Shown: positions 17,414 through 25,971 of the stretch, one piece after another
How the letters are laid out: the number at the start of each line of letters is the position of its first letter
Numbering within the stretch: the first letter of the stretch is position 1
Source: Rhizobium cauense
GTDB lineage: Bacteria; Pseudomonadota; Alphaproteobacteria; Rhizobiales; Rhizobiaceae
Length of the DNA: 64,000 nt
Direction of reading: 5' to 3'
Assembly (NCBI RefSeq): GCF_019511525.1
Contig: NZ_JAEUAT010000010.1
Location: 124,001 to 188,000 of the forward strand
The notes under the pieces: model-generated
Told to the model about the DNA's origin: nothing
Databases searched by the model: none
The model's input: the letters and a program-made list of their open reading frames with translations, nothing else
Program-made: the position numbers and the translations under genes

Positions 17414-18143
17414 GGCCGCGATAGGGCTCGATGAGAGTTGACGCGACCTTCGCCGCGAGAATGATCCCCGATACGCCTGAGATAGGCAGGACCTGGCAGG
17501 GAGAGACGTGGTCGAGCTTCTCCTCTGTCAGCGGCACATAGGTTTCGGCTGCGCAGGACGCGATGTGCCGCTTGATCGCCGCCTCTTCGAAATCGCCTGT
17601 CGAGAGGCCATGCACCGGATGGGCGGCCGTCACGCCGAGAAAGAAGATGTCCGGCCGAAGCTGCGAGATCGCCGCCATGGCAACCGATCCGACCGCGACC
17701 ATCGAGTGCTTGTAGAGCTTGCCGCCGATCAGGATCACGCTGGCCGTCGGGTGGTGTTCCAGTTCGGCCGCAATCGTCGGGCTGTGTGTCGCGACGGAAA
17801 ACGCAAAATCGCGCGGCAGCTGCCGGGCAATCTCGGCCGTGGTCGTACCACCGTCCAGAAAGATCATTTGACCAGGCCGCACGAGCGAGGCGGCTTTCCT
17901 CCCCAGCCGTGCCTTGACCTCGGAGGAGACGCCTTTCCGCGTCGAAAAATCAGGCAAGTCAGGCGCAACGGGCATCGCTCCGCCGTGTACCCGCTTCAGC
18001 AAGCCTTCGGCAGCCATCTCCCTGAGGTCACGACGGATCGTGTCTTCCGACAGCGACAGATCCTCAGCGATCTGCTTGGCGATCACCTGACCGTCCCGCC
18101 GAAGAATGTCGAGGATCAACGATTTGCGCTGCTTCGTGAGCAT
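17388..18143 (-). CDS. DeoR/GlpR-family transcriptional regulator
   Basis: 251 residues from the ATG ending at 18143 (MLTKQRKSLILDILRRDGQV). The helix-turn-helix is IAKQIAEDLSLSEDTIRRDLREMAAEG. The effector domain has the DeoR sugar-phosphate-binding pattern (MIFLDGGTTTAEIARQLP, IGGKLYKHSMVAVG, ADIFFLG-like segment, GDFEEAAIKR). Such repressors respond to phosphorylated sugars. The intergenic region holds a symmetric set of four TGCACGA boxes. It is divergent from the DUF4406 gene. Confidence 0.87.
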   Translation of the reverse strand: MLTKQRKSLILDILRRDGQVIAKQIAEDLSLSEDTIRRDLREMAAEGLLKRVHGGAMPVAPDLPDFSTRKGVSSEVKARLGRKAASLVRPGQMIFLDGGTTTAEIARQLPRDFAFSVATHSPTIAAELEHHPTASVILIGGKLYKHSMVAVGSVAMAAISQLRPDIFFLGVTAAHPVHGLSTGDFEEAAIKRHIASCAAETYVPLTEEKLDHVSPCQVLPISGVSGIILAAKVASTLIEPYRGLTDEILEA

Positions 18144-18160
18144 GGTTCCAATCCTGTATT

Positions 18161-18237
18161 TGCACGAATAGTAATGAAATTGCACGAAATGATTCGACAA
18201 ACAAGAAGTTTCGTGCAGTTATTTGGATGCTCGTGCA
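18161..18237. promoter_or_regulatory. Four-box symmetric operator (TGCACGA)
   Basis: TGCACGA occurs at 18161-18167 and 18181-18187. The inverted form TCGTGCA occurs at 18211-18217 and 18231-18237. Both pairs are spaced 20 bp and the whole array is centred on 18199. It sits between the DeoR regulator and the DUF4406 gene, so it is the probable operator controlling both. Confidence 0.7.
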
Positions 18238-18263
18238 TGAAGCCGAGGAAATGGAGCTTGATA

Positions 18264-18629
18264 ATGTTGATCTTGATTGCTGGACCCTACCGGTCCGGGA
18301 CCGGGGATGATCCTGAGAAAATGAAGGCGAACCTCAAGCGGCTGGAGCAGCCGTCGCATGAGCTGTTCAAGGCGGGCCATGTGCCGATGATCGGGGAGTG
18401 GGTGGCCCTGCCGGTCTGGAACGCTGCCGGCGGCAAGGCTGTTGGCGACGACCTTTACGAAGAGATTTTTCACCCGGTTGCCGGTCGCCTGCTAGAGCTT
18501 TGCGACGGTGTGCTTCGGCTGGAAGGGGAATCGAAGGGTGCCGACAACGACGTGCGCATCGCACGCGAACGCGGCATTCCCGTCTGGTACAGGCTGGAGG
18601 ATGTTCCGGGCTGCGCAGGAGCCGCCTGA
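18264..18629 (+). CDS. DUF4406 (nucleoside deoxyribosyltransferase-like) protein
   Basis: 121 residues from ATG 18264, with GGAG at 18253. It starts with LILIAGPYRSGTGDDPEKMKANLKRLEQ, the nucleotide-binding start of the nucleoside 2-deoxyribosyltransferase superfamily, and ends with a region (LCDGVLRLEGESKGADNDVRIARERGIPVW) matching DUF4406. It may cleave or exchange N-glycosidic bonds. The shared operator with a DeoR regulator points to nucleoside or sugar metabolism. An upstream in-frame extension has no ribosome binding site. Confidence 0.75.
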   Translation: MLILIAGPYRSGTGDDPEKMKANLKRLEQPSHELFKAGHVPMIGEWVALPVWNAAGGKAVGDDLYEEIFHPVAGRLLELCDGVLRLEGESKGADNDVRIARERGIPVWYRLEDVPGCAGAA

Positions 18630-18636
18630 GGGTATC

Positions 18637-18662
18637 AGAGGCCGGCTCGCCGGCCTCTATCT
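18637..18662 (+). terminator. Terminator hairpin after DUF4406 gene
   Basis: AGAGGCCGG (18637-18645) and CCGGCCTCT (18650-18658) form a perfect 9-bp stem with a CTCG loop, 8 nt after the stop. The tail ATCTT is only weakly U-rich. Confidence 0.6.
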
Positions 18663-18720
18663 TCGGCATGTTCGTTTTCCTGTGGCGGCGCTATAACGTC
18701 ACCATCGAAGGGAGTCGATC

Positions 18721-19338
18721 ATGCTGACATTGTATTTCGCGCCGCACACCTGCGCGCTCGCCAGCCTCATTGCGCTGGAGGAATCAGGCCTGCCATTCGA
18801 AACAAGGAAGCTGAATCTCAAGGAAGGGGAGCAGCGTTCTCCCGAGTATCTGGCCATCAATCCCAAGGGTCGCGTGCCGACGCTGGTGACGAACCGCGGC
18901 GTCCTGACCGAGACGCCGGCAATCCTGGCCTATATCGCGCAGATTGCGCCCGCCGCACAGCTGGCGCCGCTCGATCCTTTCGAATTCGCCCGGATGCAGG
19001 CGTTCAACAGCTACATGTGTTCGACCGTGCATGTGAACCACTCGCATGGTCGCCGGGGTAGTCGCTGGACTGATGATGCGGCAGCCTTGGAAACGATGAA
19101 GGCGAAGGTGCCGCAGACCATGACCGACTGCTTCGAGCTGATCGACGCGCACATGCTGGAATGCCCGTGGGTCATGGGCGAGTATTACTCGGTCGCAGAC
19201 GCCTATCTCTTTGTGATGACCGGCTGGCTAAGGTCGGACGGCGTCGATCCGGCCCGTTTCAGAAAAGCGACAGCGCACTATGCCCGGATGATTGAGCGCC
19301 CGGCCGTGCAGCGGGCATTGGAGCGCGAGCAGGCTTAG
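18721..19338 (+). CDS. Glutathione S-transferase (beta-like)
   Basis: 205 residues, full length for a bacterial GST. The N-terminal thioredoxin fold (LTLYFAPHTCALASLIALEESGLPFE, NPKGRVPTLVTNRGVLTETPAILAYIA) has the cis-Pro and glutathione-contact residues. The Cys in HTCA is at the beta-class catalytic position. The all-helical C-terminal domain is present. It would conjugate or reduce electrophiles with glutathione in the cytoplasm. GGGAGTCGATC precedes the ATG. Confidence 0.85.
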   Translation: MLTLYFAPHTCALASLIALEESGLPFETRKLNLKEGEQRSPEYLAINPKGRVPTLVTNRGVLTETPAILAYIAQIAPAAQLAPLDPFEFARMQAFNSYMCSTVHVNHSHGRRGSRWTDDAAALETMKAKVPQTMTDCFELIDAHMLECPWVMGEYYSVADAYLFVMTGWLRSDGVDPARFRKATAHYARMIERPAVQRALEREQA

Positions 19339-19370
19339 CGCAGTCGCGCCGCGAGGCAGGCGGCAGGCGC

Positions 19371-19724
19371 TCAGTCCCGGAAGCGAGCGGCAAGCTTTTT
19401 CGGCGCGCGAAACCGCCATGCGCCGATCAGCCGTTCCTTCAGTTCGGCGTCGCTGATCGCCGCGGCGTGCAACGGCATATATGGCCAACCGATATAATGC
19501 GCCGTTTGATAGTAGATGTCCGGCGCCATCTCGATCAGTCGCTCCTTGTCGTCGATCGAGATGCAAAGCACGATCGTCTCGTTGTTCTTGACGGCCGCGA
19601 AGGATTTGCCGCCGACTTTCAGAGCCGGGTTGCCGTAGGAGGTACTCTCCTCGACATCAGGCAGGTTGGCTTCCGCCGAAAGGCGCTTGATGCGTGCAAA
19701 GATCGCGTCGACGCTGTCGGTCAT
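19371..19724 (-). CDS. MmcQ/YjbR family protein
   Basis: 117 residues with the YjbR fold pattern: EESTSYGNPALKVGGKSFAAVKNNETIVLCIS early and YIGWPYMPLHAAAISDAELKERLIGAWRF late. The family has a double-wing DNA-binding-like fold but no proven function. It appears to be transcribed alone, about 50 nt downstream of a small gene on the same strand. Confidence 0.75.
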   Translation of the reverse strand: MTDSVDAIFARIKRLSAEANLPDVEESTSYGNPALKVGGKSFAAVKNNETIVLCISIDDKERLIEMAPDIYYQTAHYIGWPYMPLHAAAISDAELKERLIGAWRFRAPKKLAARFRD

Positions 19725-19773
19725 TGTGGGTCGCTCGAGTTAAAGCTCGCCCAATCTAGCAGATTTCAGCACC

Positions 19774-19962
19774 TTATGCGCACTTTGCGAGCTGTCGCGG
19801 CTCCGGCGCGGGCGGGCGTGGTTGCGGACCAAGCGGCAGGTCGGCCAACGCCGTCGGCGACATTCGGGCCAGATCAGGATGATAGAGCGGATCACGTTTC
19901 ACGTCCGCGCCGTAGGGCGGTTCTATCGTTTCGATGCTCAAGAAAAACTTGAATATTTGCAT
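19774..19962 (-). CDS. Small hypothetical protein, 62 aa
   Basis: A 62-residue frame from the ATG ending at 19962 (MQIFKFFLSIETIEPPYGAD), preceded by AGGAAGAGAGG on the minus strand. It has a hydrophobic start and a proline-rich end (LGPQPRPPAPEPRQ). It lies between the YjbR gene and the LysR gene and its codon use matches the neighbourhood. I know no family for it. Confidence 0.4.
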   Translation of the reverse strand: MQIFKFFLSIETIEPPYGADVKRDPLYHPDLARMSPTALADLPLGPQPRPPAPEPRQLAKCA

Positions 19963-20082
19963 GACGTGCCTCTCTTCCTCCCAAAAGGGTGAATGGAGCA
20001 TCTGCTGAACTCAGGCGGATTATCGCGGCGACACGGGCATGTTTCAATTGAGATTACCAAGATATCAGTATAGAAAAACTAC

Positions 20083-20979
20083 ATGAGAAATCTGAACTCG
20101 GTTCACCTCAATGGATTGCGCGCGCTGGAAGTGGTCGGCCGGCTCGGCTCCCTGCAAGCCGCGGCAGAGGAAATGGGTGTCTCGATCGGGGCCGTCAGCC
20201 AGCAGGTCATCAAGGCTGAAGCGCAGCTCGACCACCTGATCTTCGAGCGTACGCCGAAAGGCATGGTCGCGACCGAGGCGGGTGCGCGCCTGCTGGCCAG
20301 CCTGACTGAGGGCTTCAACGCCCTGTCGCAGGCGGTCGCGACAACACAGCAACGCGACGACAGCATCCTGACGATCTCGGTGGCGCCGGTCTTTGCCGCG
20401 CGCTGGCTCGTCTGTCGGCTCGATCGCTTTGCCGAGAGGTTCCCCGAAATCAGCCTGCGGATCGATGCGACCACGCGGCTCGTCAATCCGGCCCTCTGCG
20501 ATGTCGATGTCGGCATCCGGGTCGGTAGTGGACAGTGGCCCGATGTAAAGGCGGAACTGGTGCTCCAGCAGGAGGTCTTCCCGGTCTGCTCGCCTGCCGT
20601 GGCTGCGCGGCTTCGGGAGCCCGCCGATATCCTGTCGCTTCCCGCCGTGATCGACGGCCGCGCGATGTTCACCTGGGAGGTGTGGATGCGCGAGGCCGGG
20701 TTGTCGGGAAAGACGCTCGAAACTCGCCACGTCTTCAACGACGCTTCGCTCTGTCTCGATGCGGCAATCGCGGGGCAGGGCGTCATGCTCGCCTGGCAGA
20801 CGCTGGCCGGCTTCGCCCTGCAGCAGGGGCAGCTGGTTGCGCCGTTCGGCATTCGCGCGAAAACCGGCTTCGGCCACTATTTCGTAACGGCCGAAGGTTC
20901 GCGCGAACCCAAGAAGGTGAGGGATTTCAAGGCCTGGATCCGCGAGGAAATGGCCGGAACCCTCAAGCTCTTTCCCTGA
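20083..20979 (+). CDS. LysR-family regulator (GcvA-like)
   Basis: 298 residues. The N-terminal winged helix reads LNGLRALEVVGRLGSLQAAAEEMGVSIGAVSQQVIKAEAQLDHLIFERT, with the GcvA-subgroup wording. The effector domain has ISVAPVFAARWLVCRLDRFAERFPEISLRI and DVGIRVGSGQWPDVKAE. It would activate or repress a neighbouring gene in response to a small molecule. It is convergent with the GST gene, whose stop begins at the next base, so that GST is not an obvious divergent target. Confidence 0.88.
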   Translation: MRNLNSVHLNGLRALEVVGRLGSLQAAAEEMGVSIGAVSQQVIKAEAQLDHLIFERTPKGMVATEAGARLLASLTEGFNALSQAVATTQQRDDSILTISVAPVFAARWLVCRLDRFAERFPEISLRIDATTRLVNPALCDVDVGIRVGSGQWPDVKAELVLQQEVFPVCSPAVAARLREPADILSLPAVIDGRAMFTWEVWMREAGLSGKTLETRHVFNDASLCLDAAIAGQGVMLAWQTLAGFALQQGQLVAPFGIRAKTGFGHYFVTAEGSREPKKVRDFKAWIREEMAGTLKLFP

Positions 20980-21639
20980 TCAGGTCGGCTCCTGTGACCG
21001 CGTCGCCTGCATCGCAATATATGCCGGCCGCGATTGGCAGCGCTTGATCCAGGCGTTGATGTTGGGGTGGGCGTCGAACAGCGCCTGTTCCGTCTGCGCG
21101 TAGCGAAGCACCTCCGCGATATTGAGATCAGCTGCCGTGAAGCGGTTTCCGACGACATAGTCGTTGGTTGAAAGATGCTTCTCCAACGTCGCGAACGACT
21201 TTTTCAGCGAGCGGACGGCGACGCTGATCGTTGCCTTGCCCTCATCGCTGTTCTGCTTCTCGTCGTCGTAGACAAAGACGATCTTCACCGTATGTGGCTC
21301 AACCTCGGTTGCCGCCCATATGGTCCACATCGTCATCAAACCGTCTTCCGCGACGGTTTGGCCGGAAAGCGGTCCACCATGCTTGCGTGCGAGGTAGAGC
21401 GTGATCGCCAGCGACTCATGCATCACGAGTTCACCATCCTTGATGCTTGGGATCAGCGCCATCGGATTGACCGCCTGGAAATCCGGCGAGAGCGTATTGA
21501 TAGGTGCATCGGCGGCGAGCGGATTGGCAAGTCGCCGGGCCTGAATGACCCGCGCAGACTCGAATTCGAGCCCAAGTTCTTCAGCCATCCAGTAAACGCG
21601 CGAGGCGCGCGAGCGATAGACGCCATAAATTGTCAGCAT
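20980..21639 (-). CDS. Glutathione S-transferase
   Basis: 219 residues with the two-domain GST layout: LTIYGVYRSRASRVYWMAEELGLEFE, then AVNPMALIPSIKDGELVMHESLAITLYLARK and the C-terminal helical domain (NRFTAADLNIAEVLRYAQ). The Ser near residue 10 is the probable glutathione-activating residue, unlike the Cys of the other GST here. The stop is immediately adjacent to the LysR stop. Confidence 0.83.
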   Translation of the reverse strand: MLTIYGVYRSRASRVYWMAEELGLEFESARVIQARRLANPLAADAPINTLSPDFQAVNPMALIPSIKDGELVMHESLAITLYLARKHGGPLSGQTVAEDGLMTMWTIWAATEVEPHTVKIVFVYDDEKQNSDEGKATISVAVRSLKKSFATLEKHLSTNDYVVGNRFTAADLNIAEVLRYAQTEQALFDAHPNINAWIKRCQSRPAYIAMQATRSQEPT

Positions 21640-21737
21640 GTCGATGTCCCCTTGTTCGGCTGGCTGCAGGGTAGGAGCCGGAGCGTTCCAGCGGAAGCCG
21701 CCGAGCCTTATGAATCGATGAAAGCTTTTGATGCTTC

Positions 21738-23111
21738 TCAGGAGATCCGGTTGCGCTCGATCGTCAGCTGCTCAAAGCGCGAGGAACCTGTCGTCGCCAG
21801 TTCCCCCGAGACCTGCTTGTCCCACTCGAAACCGAGGACGGCGCCGTCGGACGTTTCCTGAAACACATTATCGGTGATGACCGCCGTCCCCGCGCCCTTT
21901 GCTACCGAGACCGCACACCCCACCGGTGCCTTGCGGATAATATTGCCCGTCACGACGAGATTGCGCAGGTAGGGACCCCAGCCGAGCTGCATGCCCCAGC
22001 GTGGCGCGCCTTCGATAATGTTGCCGGAGACTAATGTGTCCGCCTCCGCAGCAATGCCGATGCCGAAACCGACCTCATGTTCGTAAGGGCCCTTGAGCGT
22101 CAGGTTGCGCACCACATTGCCGGTGACGCTGGCCAGCCTGCCGCCCTGGTCGAAATTGGCGATCGAGATGCCGTTCGCCGCGCCGTCCACGATGTTGTTG
22201 GAGACAACAGCGCCCTCAAACTCGAACTCGACATACACAGCAGTCTCGCCCGAACGCTGGCATTGGTTGCCGGTGATCTGGATGTCCGACGCAGAATTGG
22301 CACGGATCGCGGTGAAAGCACAATCGGACACGTGGTTGTTCGCTACCATGACGTTGTCGGCGCGGAAGATATTGATACCGTTGCCGTTCTGCCCGGTGCC
22401 GCCGTCATTGGCCTTGATGCGGTAGACACGGTTGCCGTTGACGACGCTGTTGTCAGCCGCCTTCTTCCAGCGATGCACGAGAATGCCGCCGTTGCCGCAG
22501 TCAAAGACCTCGTTGCCGCTGATCGAAAGCCCGTCGGATTCGACGGCATAGATACCCGATTGGCTGGCGCCCGATATACGACTGCGCTCGATGCGACCGC
22601 CGCATCGTTCCAACTGGACGCCGTGCTTGCGGCTGCCGCCAATCTCGCAATTATCAATCATCACCTCGTCGACGCCGGTAAACTGCAACAGCGCGCCGGC
22701 GTAGTCGCCGAGCCATCGGTTCTGCCCGTCGATGATGATGTTCGACAACTCGACGCGCTTGATGTTCTCGGCGCTGAAGAGATGGCCGTCGCCGGTGTAG
22801 ACAATACGTGATGCGCCGGGCACGCCCGTTATCCGGGTATTGTCAGGAAGCACGAGATTGGAAACCTTGTAGGTGCCGGGCGGCAGGAAAATCGGCACAT
22901 TCTCTGCAGCGGCCCGATCGATCATCGTCTGCAGGCTGACGCTCTTGCGGTCGGTTGCGTCAGGCGTCGTCTTGTAACGGACCGCGTCGATCGTGCCGCG
23001 CAGATCGCCCTCGCGCGTCGCCGCAAAACTGCGTGGGGCCGCCAGCGCAACGGCGGATGCGCCAGCAAGCCGAAGCATGTCACGGCGGGAGGTTAACGGA
23101 CTTTTCTTCAT
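21738..23111 (-). CDS. Tat-exported parallel beta-helix repeat protein (TIGR03808-like)
   Basis: 457 residues from the ATG ending at 23111. The N-terminus is a twin-arginine signal (SRRDMLRLAGASAVALAAPRSFA). The body contains many short repeats of the type GNxVxxxxxxGI (ISGNEVFDCGNGGILV, MVANNHVSDCAFTAI), the signature of pectate-lyase-like beta helices, preceded by FLPPGTYKVSNLVLP. It matches the rhizobial family TIGR03808 of unknown function. The larger open frame upstream is not coding. Confidence 0.8.
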   Translation of the reverse strand: MKKSPLTSRRDMLRLAGASAVALAAPRSFAATREGDLRGTIDAVRYKTTPDATDRKSVSLQTMIDRAAAENVPIFLPPGTYKVSNLVLPDNTRITGVPGASRIVYTGDGHLFSAENIKRVELSNIIIDGQNRWLGDYAGALLQFTGVDEVMIDNCEIGGSRKHGVQLERCGGRIERSRISGASQSGIYAVESDGLSISGNEVFDCGNGGILVHRWKKAADNSVVNGNRVYRIKANDGGTGQNGNGINIFRADNVMVANNHVSDCAFTAIRANSASDIQITGNQCQRSGETAVYVEFEFEGAVVSNNIVDGAANGISIANFDQGGRLASVTGNVVRNLTLKGPYEHEVGFGIGIAAEADTLVSGNIIEGAPRWGMQLGWGPYLRNLVVTGNIIRKAPVGCAVSVAKGAGTAVITDNVFQETSDGAVLGFEWDKQVSGELATTGSSRFEQLTIERNRIS

Positions 23112-23219
23112 TTGCGTTGCTTTGCAGGAAACGTGCCAACGCGCTTGTTTCGTTTTGATGCAGATCGACCGGCATAAAGCCCACTGGCCCTTCCATTCTT
23201 TCCCGCTATCTTTGCAGGC

Positions 23220-24230
23220 ATGAGACCAGACGCCTTGCTCTATCCCGCCCCCGAAGGGCTCTATTGTCCCGAGGGAGGATTCTATGTGGATCCCGTGCGG
23301 CCGGTCGAACGAGCCCTGATCACCCACGGCCATTCCGATCACGCGCGGCCTGGCCACGTAAACGTACTCGCGACACGCCAGACGCTCGACATCATGCAGA
23401 TCCGCTATGGCGACGGCTTTTGCGCAAGCGAGCAGGCTGCGGCCTTCGGCGAGGAGATCCTGATCAACGGCGTCAAGGTCAGCTTTCATCCGGCCGGCCA
23501 CGTCCTCGGCTCGGCGCAGATCGCCATCGAGAAAAACGGCACCCGCATCGTCGTCTCGGGCGACTACAAGCGGCGCGCAGACCCGACATGTGCGGCCTAT
23601 GTTCCGGTGCCCTGCGACGTCTTCATCACAGAGGCAACCTTCGGGCTCCCGGTTTTCCATCACCCCGATCCCGTCGATGAGATGGGCAAGCTCTATGCGT
23701 CGTTGCGGCAGTTTCCGGAGCGGACGCATCTGATCGGCGCCTATGCGCTCGGCAAGGCGCAGCGCGTCATTCGCCTGCTGCGCGATACCGGCTACGACCA
23801 CCCGATCTATATCCACGGTGCGATGGAAAGGCTCTGCGACTACTACATGGAGCAAGGCATCGAACTTGGTGAGTTGCGCCCGGCGACCATTGAGAGCCGC
23901 GACAAGTCCGCCTTCAAGGGAGCCATTGTCGTCGGTCCGTCCTCCGCCTTTGCCGACCGCTGGGCGCGACGCTTCAATGAGCCGTTGCCGGCGTTTGCCT
24001 CGGGCTGGATGATGGTGCGTCAGCGCGCCAAGCAGCAGGGTGTCGAACTGCCACTGGTCATCTCCGATCATTGCGATTGGCCGGAACTGACCGAGACCAT
24101 CAGCGACCTGCGCCCCGAGGAAGTGTGGGTAACGCATGGTCGCGAGGAGGCGCTGGTTCGCTGGTGCCAGCTGCAAGGCATCAAAGCCAAGCCGCTCCAC
24201 TTGGTCGGCTATGAAGACGAGGCCGACTGA
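23220..24230 (+). CDS. Ligase-associated exonuclease (metallo-beta-lactamase fold)
   Basis: 336 residues of the beta-CASP/metallo-beta-lactamase type. The metal site reads HGHSDHARPGH near residue 37. Further signatures are FHPAGHVLGSAQI and VVSGDYKRRADPTC. It belongs to the putative exonuclease family that travels with bacterial ATP-dependent ligases (TIGR04122) and is thought to process DNA ends. The stop overlaps the ligase start by one base, so the two are coupled. It is divergent from the TIGR03808-like gene. Confidence 0.85.
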   Translation: MRPDALLYPAPEGLYCPEGGFYVDPVRPVERALITHGHSDHARPGHVNVLATRQTLDIMQIRYGDGFCASEQAAAFGEEILINGVKVSFHPAGHVLGSAQIAIEKNGTRIVVSGDYKRRADPTCAAYVPVPCDVFITEATFGLPVFHHPDPVDEMGKLYASLRQFPERTHLIGAYALGKAQRVIRLLRDTGYDHPIYIHGAMERLCDYYMEQGIELGELRPATIESRDKSAFKGAIVVGPSSAFADRWARRFNEPLPAFASGWMMVRQRAKQQGVELPLVISDHCDWPELTETISDLRPEEVWVTHGREEALVRWCQLQGIKAKPLHLVGYEDEAD

Positions 24231-25855
24231 TGAAAGCATTCGCCGACCTTCTCGATCGCCTCGTGCTTACCCCCAGCCGCAACGGCAAGCTGAAGCTGCT
24301 CTCCGATTACTTCCGCGACACCCCGGATCCGGATCGCGGCTACGGGCTTGCCGCCATCGCCGGCACGCTCGAAGTCCGCAACGTCAAGCCGGCCATGCTG
24401 CGCGAACTGGCGTTGGAACGGATGGACGAGGTCCTCTTCCGCTATTCCTACGATTATGTCGGCGACCTTGCGGAAACGATCTCCCTTGTCTGGGACGCCG
24501 AGAAGGGCATCGAGCGGTCAGCACTTGCCCAGCCGCGGCTTGGCGACGTCGTCAAGCAGATGAATGCGCTCGGGCGCACCGAAGTCCGCAGCTTCGTGCG
24601 CGACCTGCTCGATCAACTGGACACGTCGGGGCGCTTCGCCTTCATCAAGCTCGCGACCGGGGCGCTCCGCATCGGCGTCTCGTCCCGTCTGGCGAAACAG
24701 GCGCTCGCCGATATGGGTGGGCGAGACGTGACCGAAATCGAGACGCTCTGGCACGGCCTGCAGCCACCCTATGAAACCTTGTTTCACTGGCTGGAAGGGC
24801 AGGGCGACAAGCCGGTGCTGGCAACGCCTGCAATCTTCCACTCCGTCATGCTCGCCAATCCAGTGGAAGAGGGGGATCTCGATCAGCTCGATCCGGCCGA
24901 CTACGCTGCCGAGTGGAAATGGGACGGCATTCGTGTCCAGCTGTCGCGCTCCGGCGATACGCGCAAGATCTACTCCCGTTCCGGCGACGATATCTCAGGC
25001 GCGTTCCCCGATATCCTTGAGTCGATCAGCTTCGATGGTGTCGTCGATGGCGAGCTGCTCGTTGGCGGGACTACCCGGTCGAACAGCCCGACACGCACCT
25101 TTTCCGATCTGCAACAACGTCTGAACCGCAAGACGGTGACGACGAAGATGCTCGACGAGTACCCGGCCTTCATTCGTGCCTACGATCTCTTGTTCGATCG
25201 GGAGGAAGACGTGCGCGGCCGTGCCTATGTCGATCGCCGCGCGCGTCTTGCTGAGGTCATCGATCGTGCGCCGCACGATCGCTTCGATCTCTCCCCGCTG
25301 GTCGAGTTCTCTTCGTGGGAAGAATTGGATGACCTGCGGTCGGCGCCGCCGGATCCCGTCATCGAAGGGGTGATGATCAAGCGCCGTGACAGCATCTATC
25401 AGGCCGGGCGTTTGAAGGGGCCGTGGTTCAAATGGAAGCGCAACCCTTACAATGTCGACGCGGTACTGATGTATGCGCAGCGAGGGCACGGCAAGCGGTC
25501 GAGCTACTATTCGGACTTTACATTCGGGGTCTGGACCGAGACGCCGGAAGGAGAGCAACTCGTTCCGGTCGGCAAGGCCTACTTCGGCTTCACGGATGCT
25601 GAGTTGGAACTGCTGGACAAGTTCGTTCGCAACAACACGACAGAGCGCTTCGGTCCGGTGCGGGCTGTCAGGGCCGACAAGGATTTCGGTTTCGTCGTGG
25701 AGGTCGCCTTCGAAGGCATCAATCGCTCCACCCGCCACAAGTCTGGCGTTGCGATGCGTTTTCCGCGGATCTCGCGCCTGCGCCCCGACAAGCCGTCCTA
25801 TGAGGCCGATCGGCTGCAGACGCTGGTCGCCATGATCGATGCAAAAGCCGGCTAG
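24230..25855 (+). CDS. ATP-dependent DNA ligase (TIGR04120 type)
   Basis: 541 residues with the nucleotidyltransferase lysine in EWKWDGIRVQ near residue 230 and downstream motifs DGELLVGG, EGVMIKRRDSIYQ and GPWFKWKRNP. A helical N-terminal domain (about 1-200) precedes the catalytic core, as in the ligases linked to cisplatin damage response. It seals DNA nicks using ATP. In many genomes a Lhr-type helicase and a metallophosphoesterase complete this cluster; neither is next to it here. Confidence 0.9.
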   Translation: MKAFADLLDRLVLTPSRNGKLKLLSDYFRDTPDPDRGYGLAAIAGTLEVRNVKPAMLRELALERMDEVLFRYSYDYVGDLAETISLVWDAEKGIERSALAQPRLGDVVKQMNALGRTEVRSFVRDLLDQLDTSGRFAFIKLATGALRIGVSSRLAKQALADMGGRDVTEIETLWHGLQPPYETLFHWLEGQGDKPVLATPAIFHSVMLANPVEEGDLDQLDPADYAAEWKWDGIRVQLSRSGDTRKIYSRSGDDISGAFPDILESISFDGVVDGELLVGGTTRSNSPTRTFSDLQQRLNRKTVTTKMLDEYPAFIRAYDLLFDREEDVRGRAYVDRRARLAEVIDRAPHDRFDLSPLVEFSSWEELDDLRSAPPDPVIEGVMIKRRDSIYQAGRLKGPWFKWKRNPYNVDAVLMYAQRGHGKRSSYYSDFTFGVWTETPEGEQLVPVGKAYFGFTDAELELLDKFVRNNTTERFGPVRAVRADKDFGFVVEVAFEGINRSTRHKSGVAMRFPRISRLRPDKPSYEADRLQTLVAMIDAKAG

Positions 25856-25971
25856 CAGGGCTTTCCACCTGCGCAAAACGCCGCAGGGCCACCTTTTTCA
25901 ACACAACGTGTGTTGGCGGACGCACGCTTCCGGTGCAATTCTCGAATCGCCGGGAACGATGGAAGTATGAA

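Noticed and set aside
23112..24239. N-terminal extension of the Tat repeat protein to 24239
   Set aside because: The extension runs antisense to the exonuclease gene; the twin-arginine signal starts at the Met ending at 23111.
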